A stretch of DNA of 64,000 bases, from the NCBI RefSeq assembly GCF_034259325.1, contig NZ_JAXIVS010000003.1:248001-312000 (forward strand), read 5' to 3'. The position numbers were made by a program, and so were the translations under genes. The DNA is from Hyalangium ruber (GTDB lineage: Bacteria; Myxococcota; Myxococcia; Myxococcales; Myxococcaceae). The number at the start of each line of letters is the position of its first letter. The stretch's first letter is position 1. Below the pieces are notes generated by a model, which was not told where the DNA came from, did no database searches, and saw only the letters and a list, made by a program, of their open reading frames with translations. This document shows positions 57,641 through 64,000 of this stretch, piece by piece.

Positions 57641-58702
57641 ATGCGCCGCGCCGTCCTGTTGTTCCTCGCGCTGATGGTTGTCCTGAGCACCTTGCTGGGC
57701 CTCCGGCTCGTGCGCGAGCGTCGTGCCGCAGAGGGCCCTCCGGGGGGTTCGGGCGTGGTGGAAGGAACCACCGTGGACGTGCGCTCTCGCCTCAATGCCC
57801 GCGTGCTCCAGCTCCACGTAGAGGAGGGCGCCCGGGTGGAGAAGGGCACCCTCCTCGCCTCCCTCGACTGCACCGAGCCCGAGGCCCTGCTGGCCGAGGC
57901 GGAGGCCCGGCTCGCCATGGCCCGCGCCCAGGCCCAGGCCGCGGAGGCCACCGCCCTCGCCTCCTTGCGCGCCAGCGAGGCATCCAGCGCTCAGGCCGCG
58001 GGCACCGAGGCCCAGCGCGAAGCGCTCGCCGCCCAGCAGGGGCTCGCCACCCGCCAGGCCGAGCGCATGGAGCAGATGGGAGAGGCCACCACGGTGGCGG
58101 CGAGGGATCAGGCCCGGGCCCAGGCGGATGCGCTGAATCAGCAGCTCGCCGCCTCCAAGCACACGAGCGCCGCCGCGGGCCGCCAGGCGCGCGCCGCCGC
58201 CCAGCAGGAGCGTGCCAGCCGTGAGCAGGCCTCCGCCGCCGCCCAAGGCACGCAGGCAGCCGAGGCCTCCCTGCGCCGCGCCCGCTTGTCCGTGGCGGAG
58301 TGCGAGCTGCGCGCGCCCCAAGCCGGCACCGTGGAGACGCTCGTATTGGAGGAGGGCGAGCTGGCCCTGCCCGGCACCGTGCTCGCGCGGCTGGTGGACA
58401 CGCGCCGCCCCCGCGCCACCTTCTATCTGCCCAACGCGGAGCTGGCCGCCGCGCGCCCCGAGCAGCGGGCAACGGTGCGCGCGGACGCATACCCGGAGCA
58501 CACCTTCTCCGCCCGTGTCATCACCGTGGCGCACCAGGCCGAGTTCACCCCGCGCAACGTGCAGACGCGCAGTGACCGGGACCGGCTCGTCTACCCGGTG
58601 GAGGTCCGCATCGAGGATCCAGAAGGGCTGCTGAGGCCGGGCATGCCGGTGGACATCACCCTCGATCCCGGGCGCGAGGCGGTGGCGGAGCGACGGCGAT
58701 GA
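57641..58702 (+). CDS. HlyD/membrane fusion protein of ABC exporter
   Basis: 353 residues. A signal anchor (LLFLALMVVLSTLLGLRLV) is followed by a lipoyl half-motif (VVEGTTVDVRSRLNARVLQL), a long helical hairpin (about 75-225, Ala/Arg/Gln-rich coiled coil) and the second lipoyl half (LRAPQAGTVETLVLEEGELA). A beta-barrel domain follows. It links the inner-membrane transporter to an outer-membrane channel. First gene of the operon; overlaps the next gene by four bases. Layout resembles YbhG of E. coli. Confidence 0.9.
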   Translation: MRRAVLLFLALMVVLSTLLGLRLVRERRAAEGPPGGSGVVEGTTVDVRSRLNARVLQLHVEEGARVEKGTLLASLDCTEPEALLAEAEARLAMARAQAQAAEATALASLRASEASSAQAAGTEAQREALAAQQGLATRQAERMEQMGEATTVAARDQARAQADALNQQLAASKHTSAAAGRQARAAAQQERASREQASAAAQGTQAAEASLRRARLSVAECELRAPQAGTVETLVLEEGELALPGTVLARLVDTRRPRATFYLPNAELAAARPEQRATVRADAYPEHTFSARVITVAHQAEFTPRNVQTRSDRDRLVYPVEVRIEDPEGLLRPGMPVDITLDPGREAVAERRR

Positions 58703-59439
58703 GCGCACCCGAGGTGGAGCTGTCCGGCGTACGCAGGAGCTTCGGCGCCACCCAAGCCCTGCGCGGCGTGTCGCTGGCGGTGCGCCGAGGGGAGGTCTAC
58801 GGGCTGGTGGGGCCCGACGGCGCGGGAAAGACGACGGCCATCCGCATGCTGGCGGGCCTGCTGCGCCCGGACGAGGGGCACGCGCGGGTGCTGGGAGAGG
58901 ACCCCTCTCACCCCAGCAGCCCCGTGCGCGAGCAGCTCGGCCTGGTGCCTCAGCGAAACAGCCTCTACGGCGACCTGAGCGTGGACGAGAACCTGCGCTT
59001 CTTCGCGCGCCTGTTCGGCCTGTCCCGGGCCGACTTCGCGACCCGACGTGAGCGCCTGCTGTCCATCACCCGGCTGGAGCGTTTCACGGAGCGGCGGGCG
59101 GATGCGCTCTCGGGAGGCATGTACAAGAAGCTGGCGCTGGCGTGCGCGCTGCTGCACCGGCCGCGCGTGCTGCTCTTGGACGAGCCCACCAACGGCGTGG
59201 ACCCGGTGAGCCGCCGCGAGCTGTGGGAGCTGCTCTACGGGCTGGTGCATGAGGGCATGACGCTGGTGGTGTCCACGCCCTACATGGACGAGGCGGCGCG
59301 CTGCCACCGCGTGGGCCTGCTGTACGCGGGGGAAGTCATCGCCGAGGGCGCGCCCCGCGAGCTGGCGCGGGCACACGGCGTGGCCCCCGGCAACTTCGAG
59401 GCGGTGTTCCTGGAGCTCATCCGTGGGAGGGCCGCATGA
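58699..59439 (+). CDS. ABC transporter ATP-binding protein (first of two)
   Basis: 246 residues with Walker A GPDGAGKTT, Q-loop LVPQRNSLYGDLSVDENL, signature LSGGMYKKLALACALLHRP, Walker B VLLLDEPTNGVDP and the switch position. The usual switch His appears as Thr-Pro (VVSTPYMDEAARC), a common variation in this subfamily. It powers multidrug-type export. Overlap with the second ATPase gene is four bases. In E. coli YbhF the two ATPases are fused; here they are split. Confidence 0.92.
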   Translation: MSAPEVELSGVRRSFGATQALRGVSLAVRRGEVYGLVGPDGAGKTTAIRMLAGLLRPDEGHARVLGEDPSHPSSPVREQLGLVPQRNSLYGDLSVDENLRFFARLFGLSRADFATRRERLLSITRLERFTERRADALSGGMYKKLALACALLHRPRVLLLDEPTNGVDPVSRRELWELLYGLVHEGMTLVVSTPYMDEAARCHRVGLLYAGEVIAEGAPRELARAHGVAPGNFEAVFLELIRGRAA

Positions 59440-60368
59440 ACGCCATCGAGGTGGAGCACCTGACGCGCCGCTTCGGCGGCTTCACGGCGGTGAACGACGT
59501 GAGCTTCTCGGTGAGCGCCGGAGAGATCTTCGGCTACCTGGGAGCCAACGGCGCCGGCAAGTCCACCACCATCCGCATGCTGTGCGGGCTGTTGAAGCCC
59601 TCGGGAGGACAGGCGCGGGTGGCGGGCTTCGACGTGGCGCACGAGCCCGAGCGGGTCAAGGGTGGCATCGGCTACATGTCCCAACGCTTCTCGCTCTATC
59701 TGGACCTGAGCGTGCGCGCCAACCTGGAGTTCTTCGCCTCTGCCTACGGGGCGCACGGCGCCACCCTGCGCGCGCGCATCGACGAGATGTTGGAGCGCAT
59801 GCAGCTGGGCGCGGTGCAGGACGAGGTGACGGGGGCGCTGCCCGGCGGCATCCAGCAGCGCGTGGCACTGGCGAGCGCGGTGCTGCACCGGCCCCGCATC
59901 GTCTTCCTGGACGAGCCCACCGCGGGAGTGGACCCGTTGCAGCGGCGCGGCTTCTGGCAGCTCATCCGCGAGCTGTCCGCGCAGGGCACCACCGTCTTCG
60001 TCACCACACATTATATGGATGAGGCCGAGTACTGCGGGCGCATCGGCATCATGGTGGACGGCAAGCTGGTGGCCCTCGACACGCCCCAAGGGCTCAAGCG
60101 GACGCACGCGCCGGGGCGGGTGCTGGAGGTGCGAGGCCCGGGCCTGGCTCGAGCCCTCCAGGGTCTCAGGGAAGAACCAGGCGTCCTGGACGTGAGCCCC
60201 TTCGGAGCTGGAGCCACCGTGCGCGTGGACCCGGCGCGGCTCCCTCCGGAGTCGCTGGCGGGGCTGCTGCGGTCGCGGGGAATGGACCCGCTGGAGATGG
60301 ACGAAGCCGAGCCCACGCTGGACGACGTCTTCCTGGCCCTCACCTCGGCCGCGGGTCGGACGGAGTGA
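59436..60368 (+). CDS. ABC transporter ATP-binding protein (second of two)
   Basis: 310 residues with Walker A GANGAGKSTT, LSVRANLEFFAS Q-loop region, signature-like PGGIQQRVALASAVLHRP, Walker B IVFLDEPTAGVDP and TTHYMDEAEYC. The C-terminal 80 residues form the DUF4162-like tail with LEVRGPGLARALQGL. Pairs with the first ATPase to make a heterodimer (inference from gene order). The gap to the permease is six bases. Confidence 0.92.
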   Translation: MNAIEVEHLTRRFGGFTAVNDVSFSVSAGEIFGYLGANGAGKSTTIRMLCGLLKPSGGQARVAGFDVAHEPERVKGGIGYMSQRFSLYLDLSVRANLEFFASAYGAHGATLRARIDEMLERMQLGAVQDEVTGALPGGIQQRVALASAVLHRPRIVFLDEPTAGVDPLQRRGFWQLIRELSAQGTTVFVTTHYMDEAEYCGRIGIMVDGKLVALDTPQGLKRTHAPGRVLEVRGPGLARALQGLREEPGVLDVSPFGAGATVRVDPARLPPESLAGLLRSRGMDPLEMDEAEPTLDDVFLALTSAAGRTE

Positions 60369-60374
60369 CGCGCC

Positions 60375-61514
60375 ATGGCCTCCGCCTCCTCTCTTCGCCG
60401 CACCCTGGGTCGTACGCTCGCGATGGCGGGCAAGGAGGTGCAGCACATCCGCCGGGACGTGCGCACGCTGTACCTGGCCCTGGCCATGCCGGTGCTGCTG
60501 CTGGTGCTCTTCGGCTTTGGCATCAGCTTCGACGTGGACCACCTGGAGCTGGCGGTGGTGGACCAGGACCGGAGCACGGCCTCGCGCGAGCTGGTGCGCC
60601 ACCTCACCGCGGGAGGTGAGTTCACCGTCGTCCAGGAAGGCACCTCCTCCGAGGAGGCCCTGCGAGCCCTGCGACGGGGACAGGCGGTGGCTGCGCTGGT
60701 GGTGCCCCACGGCTTCTCCCAAGAGGTGAGCCGGGGCGGCGCCCGGGTGCAGTTGCTGGTAGACGGCGCGGACGGAAACACCGCCAATCAAGCGCTCGCC
60801 AAGGCCCAGGCGTTGGTGGACGTCGCCTCGCGCAGGCTGGCTCCGGCGGGTGCGCCCCTGCCCTCCCCCCCGGTGGAGGTGCGACTGCGCACGCTGTTCA
60901 ATCCGACGGGCCGCTCGGCGCTGTTCCTGGTGCCGGGCCTGGCCGCCTACCTGCTGGCCATCGTCGCGGTGCTCATCACCGCGCTCACCGTGGCGCGGGA
61001 GTGGGAGCGCGGCTCCATGGAGCAGCTCTTCGCCACGCCGGTGGGGCGCATGGAGATCGTCGTGGGCAAGCTGCTGCCCTACCTGGGCATCGGCCTGCTG
61101 CAGGTGCTGCTGGTGCTCACGGTGGGCGCGTGGGTCTTCGATGTGCCGGTGCGCGGCAGCCTCGGGGTGCTGGGGCTGGGCGCGCTGCTGTTCCTCATCG
61201 GAATGCTGGGCCAGGGGCTGTTCATCTCCGTGGTGACACGCAACCAGGTGGTGGCCACGCAGATGGCGACCATGACGTCGGTGCTCCCCTCCATGCTGCT
61301 ATCGGGCTTCATCTTCCCCATCGAGAACCTGCCGCTGCCGCTGCGGCTGCTGAGCAACCTGGTGCCGGCGCGCTACTTCGTGGGCACGCTGCGGGGGGTG
61401 CTGCTGCGCGGCAACGGCCTGAGCGAGCTGTGGCCCCAGCTCGTGGCGCTCACCCTCTTCGCGGCGCTGATGCTGGTGGCCGCCATGGCGCGCTTCAAGC
61501 GCCGGCTGGACTGA
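60375..61514 (+). CDS. ABC-2-type permease (first)
   Basis: 379 residues of the ABC-2 membrane family. The N-terminal helix (residues about 30-50) is followed by an extracytoplasmic domain of about 140 residues, then five helices at about 180-375, including YLLAIVAVLITALTVAREWERGSMEQL with the coupling-helix-like motif. The final segments with FIFPIENLP fit YhhJ/YbhS-type proteins. It forms a heterodimer with the next permease. Confidence 0.9.
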   Translation: MASASSLRRTLGRTLAMAGKEVQHIRRDVRTLYLALAMPVLLLVLFGFGISFDVDHLELAVVDQDRSTASRELVRHLTAGGEFTVVQEGTSSEEALRALRRGQAVAALVVPHGFSQEVSRGGARVQLLVDGADGNTANQALAKAQALVDVASRRLAPAGAPLPSPPVEVRLRTLFNPTGRSALFLVPGLAAYLLAIVAVLITALTVAREWERGSMEQLFATPVGRMEIVVGKLLPYLGIGLLQVLLVLTVGAWVFDVPVRGSLGVLGLGALLFLIGMLGQGLFISVVTRNQVVATQMATMTSVLPSMLLSGFIFPIENLPLPLRLLSNLVPARYFVGTLRGVLLRGNGLSELWPQLVALTLFAALMLVAAMARFKRRLD

Positions 61515-61529
61515 GAGGAGTCCTGTCCC

Positions 61530-62666
61530 ATGCATCCACTCCTGGTGCAGTACCGCGCGGTGGTGGTGAAGGAGGTACGGCAGACGATGCGCGACAAGCG
61601 CGTGCTGGCCCTGCTCACCGCCGCGCCCCTGGTGCAGCTCTTCGTGCTGGGCTTCGCCGTCAACTTCGACGTGCGCCACGTCCCCACCGCCGTGGTGGAC
61701 CGGGACCGCTCCGAGGAGAGCCGGGCCCATGCCCAGAGCCTGCTCGCGGGGGACACCCTGGATCTGAAGATGGAGGCCCGGGACGAGCGCGCCGCCGAGC
61801 AACTCCTGGAGCAGGGAGACGCCTCGGTCGCGCTGGTGTTCCCTCCCGACTTCCAGAAGAACCTGCTGCGCGGCGAGAGCGCCAGGGTGCAGGCCCTGGT
61901 GGATGGCTCGGATCCGGTGCGCTCGGCGACGGCCGCAGACGCCGTGGCCCGGCACGCGGCGGCGCGGGCGGTGGAGCACCTGAGCGCCCAGGCCCAGGCC
62001 CGAGGAGAGGCGCTCCCCAGGCCAGCGGTGGAGCTGGCCCCGCGCGTCCTCTACAACCCGACGCTGTCCACGGCGGTGTATGTGGTGCCCGGCATCATGG
62101 CCATGCTGCTGCTCATCGTCACCACGGTGACCATGGCGATGGGCCTGGCGCGCGAGCGCGAGAGCGGCACGCTGGAGCAGCTCCAGGTCACCCCGCTGCG
62201 CCCGGGTGTGCTCATGGTGGGCAAGGTGACGCCGTTCATCCTCGTGGGGCTGGCGGACGTGGGGCTGGCGCTCGCGGTGGGCACCTGGGTGTTCGGGGTG
62301 CCTCTGCGCGGCAGCCTGTGGCTGGTGGCGGGGGTGACGCTGCTCTACGTCATGTCCACCCTGGGCGTAGGCCTGCTCATCGCCACGCTGAGCCGCACCC
62401 AGCAGCAAGCCTTCGTGGGGGGCTTCCTCTTCCTGCTCCCCGCGGTGTTGCTGTCCGGAGTGCTCACGCCGCTGCGCGGCATGCCGGGCTGGTTGGTATG
62501 GCTCACCTGGCTCAACCCGGTGCGCTACTACGTGGAGGTGCTCCGCGGTGTGCTGCTCAAGGGCGCGGGCCTGGGGGACCTCTGGCTCCAGGTGCTGCTG
62601 CTGGCCACCTTCGGGGCGACCGTGCTGGCGGTGGCGGCGCGGCGCTTCCACAAGACCGCGGGGTGA
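61530..62666 (+). CDS. ABC-2-type permease (second)
   Basis: 378 residues with the same layout as the previous permease: helix near residue 20-45, extracytoplasmic domain to about 175, then five helices (MAMLLLIVTTVTMAMGLARE, with ERESGTLEQLQVTPL coupling motif; VLLSGVLTPLRGMP). The pair with the HlyD protein and two ATPases matches the E. coli YbhGFSR plan with a split YbhF. Probable substrates are lipophilic drugs or lipids; not provable from sequence. Confidence 0.9.
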   Translation: MHPLLVQYRAVVVKEVRQTMRDKRVLALLTAAPLVQLFVLGFAVNFDVRHVPTAVVDRDRSEESRAHAQSLLAGDTLDLKMEARDERAAEQLLEQGDASVALVFPPDFQKNLLRGESARVQALVDGSDPVRSATAADAVARHAAARAVEHLSAQAQARGEALPRPAVELAPRVLYNPTLSTAVYVVPGIMAMLLLIVTTVTMAMGLARERESGTLEQLQVTPLRPGVLMVGKVTPFILVGLADVGLALAVGTWVFGVPLRGSLWLVAGVTLLYVMSTLGVGLLIATLSRTQQQAFVGGFLFLLPAVLLSGVLTPLRGMPGWLVWLTWLNPVRYYVEVLRGVLLKGAGLGDLWLQVLLLATFGATVLAVAARRFHKTAG

Positions 62667-62701
62667 GGCCCTGGCGCGAGGCGTGCAAGGCGTCCCAGCC
62701 C

Positions 62702-62986
62702 ATGCGCTATCTCATCCTTGCTTCCGTCGTGTTCCTCTCGGGTTGCTGCGTCGCTCGCGAGGAGCTCTCCCAAGAGAAAGAGGACGCCCAAGCCTGCGAG
62801 CCGGGGGACACCTGCGTCCTCGCCGGCTCGTCCCAATGCACGTGTGCCAGCCCCGTCAACGCCTCCAAGGCCAAGGAAATCGACTCCATGGCCGACAACG
62901 TCTGCTGTTACGGCAGTGCCGTGGACTGCGTGGCCTATACCAACCCGCGCTGCGAGAACGGGCGCTGCGTGGCCGACACTTTCTGA
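62702..62986 (+). CDS. Small Cys-rich lipoprotein
   Basis: 94 residues with a signal ending FLSGCC, so Cys15 or Cys16 is the lipid site. The mature part has nine further Cys residues (32, 38, 46, 48, 68, 69, 76, 84, 89), with CTCAS, NVCCYGSAVDC and NPRCENGRC motifs. Several disulfides are expected. Unknown family; it resembles small secreted disulfide-rich domains. It follows the exporter operon by about 35 bases, so it could be co-transcribed. Confidence 0.65.
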   Translation: MRYLILASVVFLSGCCVAREELSQEKEDAQACEPGDTCVLAGSSQCTCASPVNASKAKEIDSMADNVCCYGSAVDCVAYTNPRCENGRCVADTF

Positions 62987-63031
62987 GCGGCCCCTGCCGC
63001 CCGAGTCACATGGCCTCGAAAATCCGAGGGC

Positions 63032-63925
63032 TCAGTAGGTCCAGGGGAAGCGCTTGAAGTTGCGCTTGCGCTTCTGGACGAAGGCGTCGCGGCCTTCCTG
63101 GGCCTCCTCGGTGCCGTAGGCCAGGCGCGTGGCCTCGCCCGCGAAGAGCTGCTGGCCCACGAGCCCATCGTCCGGCAGGTTGAAGCCGTACTTGAGCATC
63201 TTGATGGCCGTGGGGCTCTTGGTGTTGATCTCCGCCGCCCAGTCGAGCGCGAAGTCCTCGAGCTGGGCGTGCGGGACGACGGCGTTGACCATGCCCATCT
63301 GGAAGGCCTCTTCGGCCGAGTAGTTGCGACCGACGAAGAAGATCTCCCGGGCGCGCTTCTGGCCGATCTGCCGCGCCAGCAGCGCCGAGCCATAGCCGCT
63401 GTCGAAGCTGGCCACGTCCGGGTCGGTCTGCTTGAAGACCGCGTGCTCCTTGCTGGCGATCGTCATGTCGCACACCACGTGCAGGCTGTGGCCGCCGCCC
63501 ACCGCCCAGCCTGGCACCACGGCGATGACCACCTTGGGCAGGAAGCGGATTTGCCGCTGCACCTCGAGGATGTGCAGGCGGCCCAGGCGCGCCGGGTCCA
63601 CCTTGCCCTCGTCCCCCTCGTACTTGTAGCCATCCTTGCCGCGGATGCGCTGGTCTCCGCCGGAGCAGAAGGCCCAGCCACCATCCTTGGGCGAGGGCCC
63701 GTTGCCGGTAATGAGCACACAGCCCACGTCCGTCATGAAGCGCGTGGCCTCCAGCGCCGTGGACAGCTCGTCCACCGTGCGAGGCCGGAAGGCGTTGCGC
63801 ACCTCGGGACGGTGGAAGGCGATGCGCACCGTGCCCTGATCCACCGCGCGGTGGAAGGTGATGTCCTTGAACTTGAAGCCTTCGACGGCTTGCCAACGGG
63901 CGGGGTTGAAGATGCTCGACACCAT
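63032..63925 (-). CDS. menB: 1,4-dihydroxy-2-naphthoyl-CoA synthase
   Basis: 297 residues of the crotonase superfamily. Features that mark MenB are the start ITFHRAVDQGTVRIAFHRPE, WAFCSGGDQRIRGKDGY, the oxyanion GWAVGGGHSLHVVCDMTIAS, QTDPDVASFDSGYGSALLA with the catalytic Asp, and the C-terminal NFKRFPWTY. It cyclises o-succinylbenzoyl-CoA to 1,4-dihydroxy-2-naphthoyl-CoA in menaquinone synthesis. No other men genes are in the window. It is convergent with the Cys-rich lipoprotein gene. Confidence 0.95.
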   Translation of the reverse strand: MVSSIFNPARWQAVEGFKFKDITFHRAVDQGTVRIAFHRPEVRNAFRPRTVDELSTALEATRFMTDVGCVLITGNGPSPKDGGWAFCSGGDQRIRGKDGYKYEGDEGKVDPARLGRLHILEVQRQIRFLPKVVIAVVPGWAVGGGHSLHVVCDMTIASKEHAVFKQTDPDVASFDSGYGSALLARQIGQKRAREIFFVGRNYSAEEAFQMGMVNAVVPHAQLEDFALDWAAEINTKSPTAIKMLKYGFNLPDDGLVGQQLFAGEATRLAYGTEEAQEGRDAFVQKRKRNFKRFPWTY

Positions 63926-64000
63926 GGAGTCGCTCCCTGAGAACGAGGGGGAAATCAGCCAGCGACCCTACCAGCCCACGCCTAGTTGTTCACGGCTTCA

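Noticed and set aside
62987-63000. Short GCGGC/GCCGC hairpin after the Cys-rich lipoprotein gene
   Set aside because: Only five base pairs, no T-tract; too weak to call a terminator in this GC context.

Overview
This window is high-GC, gene-dense DNA that reads like a myxobacterium (Myxococcota, suborder Cystobacterineae, probably Archangium, Cystobacter or a relative). The assignment is an inference from gene content. It carries three sensor kinase/NtrC-type regulator pairs, Ser/Thr kinases next to a DUF2381 protein, many lipoproteins, Imm11- and Imm52-type immunity proteins, a Spo0M homologue, and a BamA-like/DUF4390 gene pair. I saw no rRNA, tRNA, CRISPR array, IS element or intact prophage.

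1-9.8 kb: an SDR oxidoreductase, a cytochrome P450 remnant, a carboxypeptidase-regulatory/PDZ protein, a palindrome array phased at 21 bp, a secreted subtilase with a fascin-like C-terminus, a lipoprotein, a truncated SitA-like toxin lipoprotein abutting an Imm11-type immunity gene, a HAD phosphatase, and an ECF42 sigma factor with its DGPF/YCII partner. The partner's ribosome-binding site lies inside a long hairpin. 9.8-19.5 kb: a minus-strand locus of four unusual proteins that together carry LysM-like, SH3-like, C39-like plus M23-like, and transglycosylase-like modules. The two largest lack signal peptides. This resembles a contact-dependent effector or cell-wall-targeting locus and is a strong candidate for an undescribed system.

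19.6-36.9 kb: lysoplasmalogenase, a TPR protein, a long perfect hairpin, a kinase-tail-like membrane protein, a truncated GST, a kinase/regulator pair, a trehalose-6-phosphate synthase/phosphatase fusion, a second kinase/regulator pair followed by an Omp85-family protein and a DUF4390 protein, Spo0M, and Mug glycosylase.

36.9-42.7 kb: a tightly overlapped minus-strand operon of SpeD, a DUF4178 protein, a 53-residue membrane peptide, a DUF350 protein, a membrane-embedded spermidine-synthase-like protein and an FAD amine-oxidase-like protein. It looks like a membrane-linked polyamine pathway of unknown end product. 42.8-53.6 kb: two hydrolases, a two-gene AAA ATPase/TOPRIM-like pair that resembles an anti-phage module, a lipoprotein cyclophilin, YjbQ, an intergenic CCAACC(N)GTTGG repeat array, an orphan Imm52 protein, and a Ser/Thr kinase, Ser/Thr kinase, DUF2381 cluster. 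53.7-64 kb: an NTF2-like secreted protein, a third kinase/NtrC pair divergent from a five-gene HlyD/ABC-2 exporter operon with a sigma-54-like promoter between them, a Cys-rich lipoprotein, and MenB.
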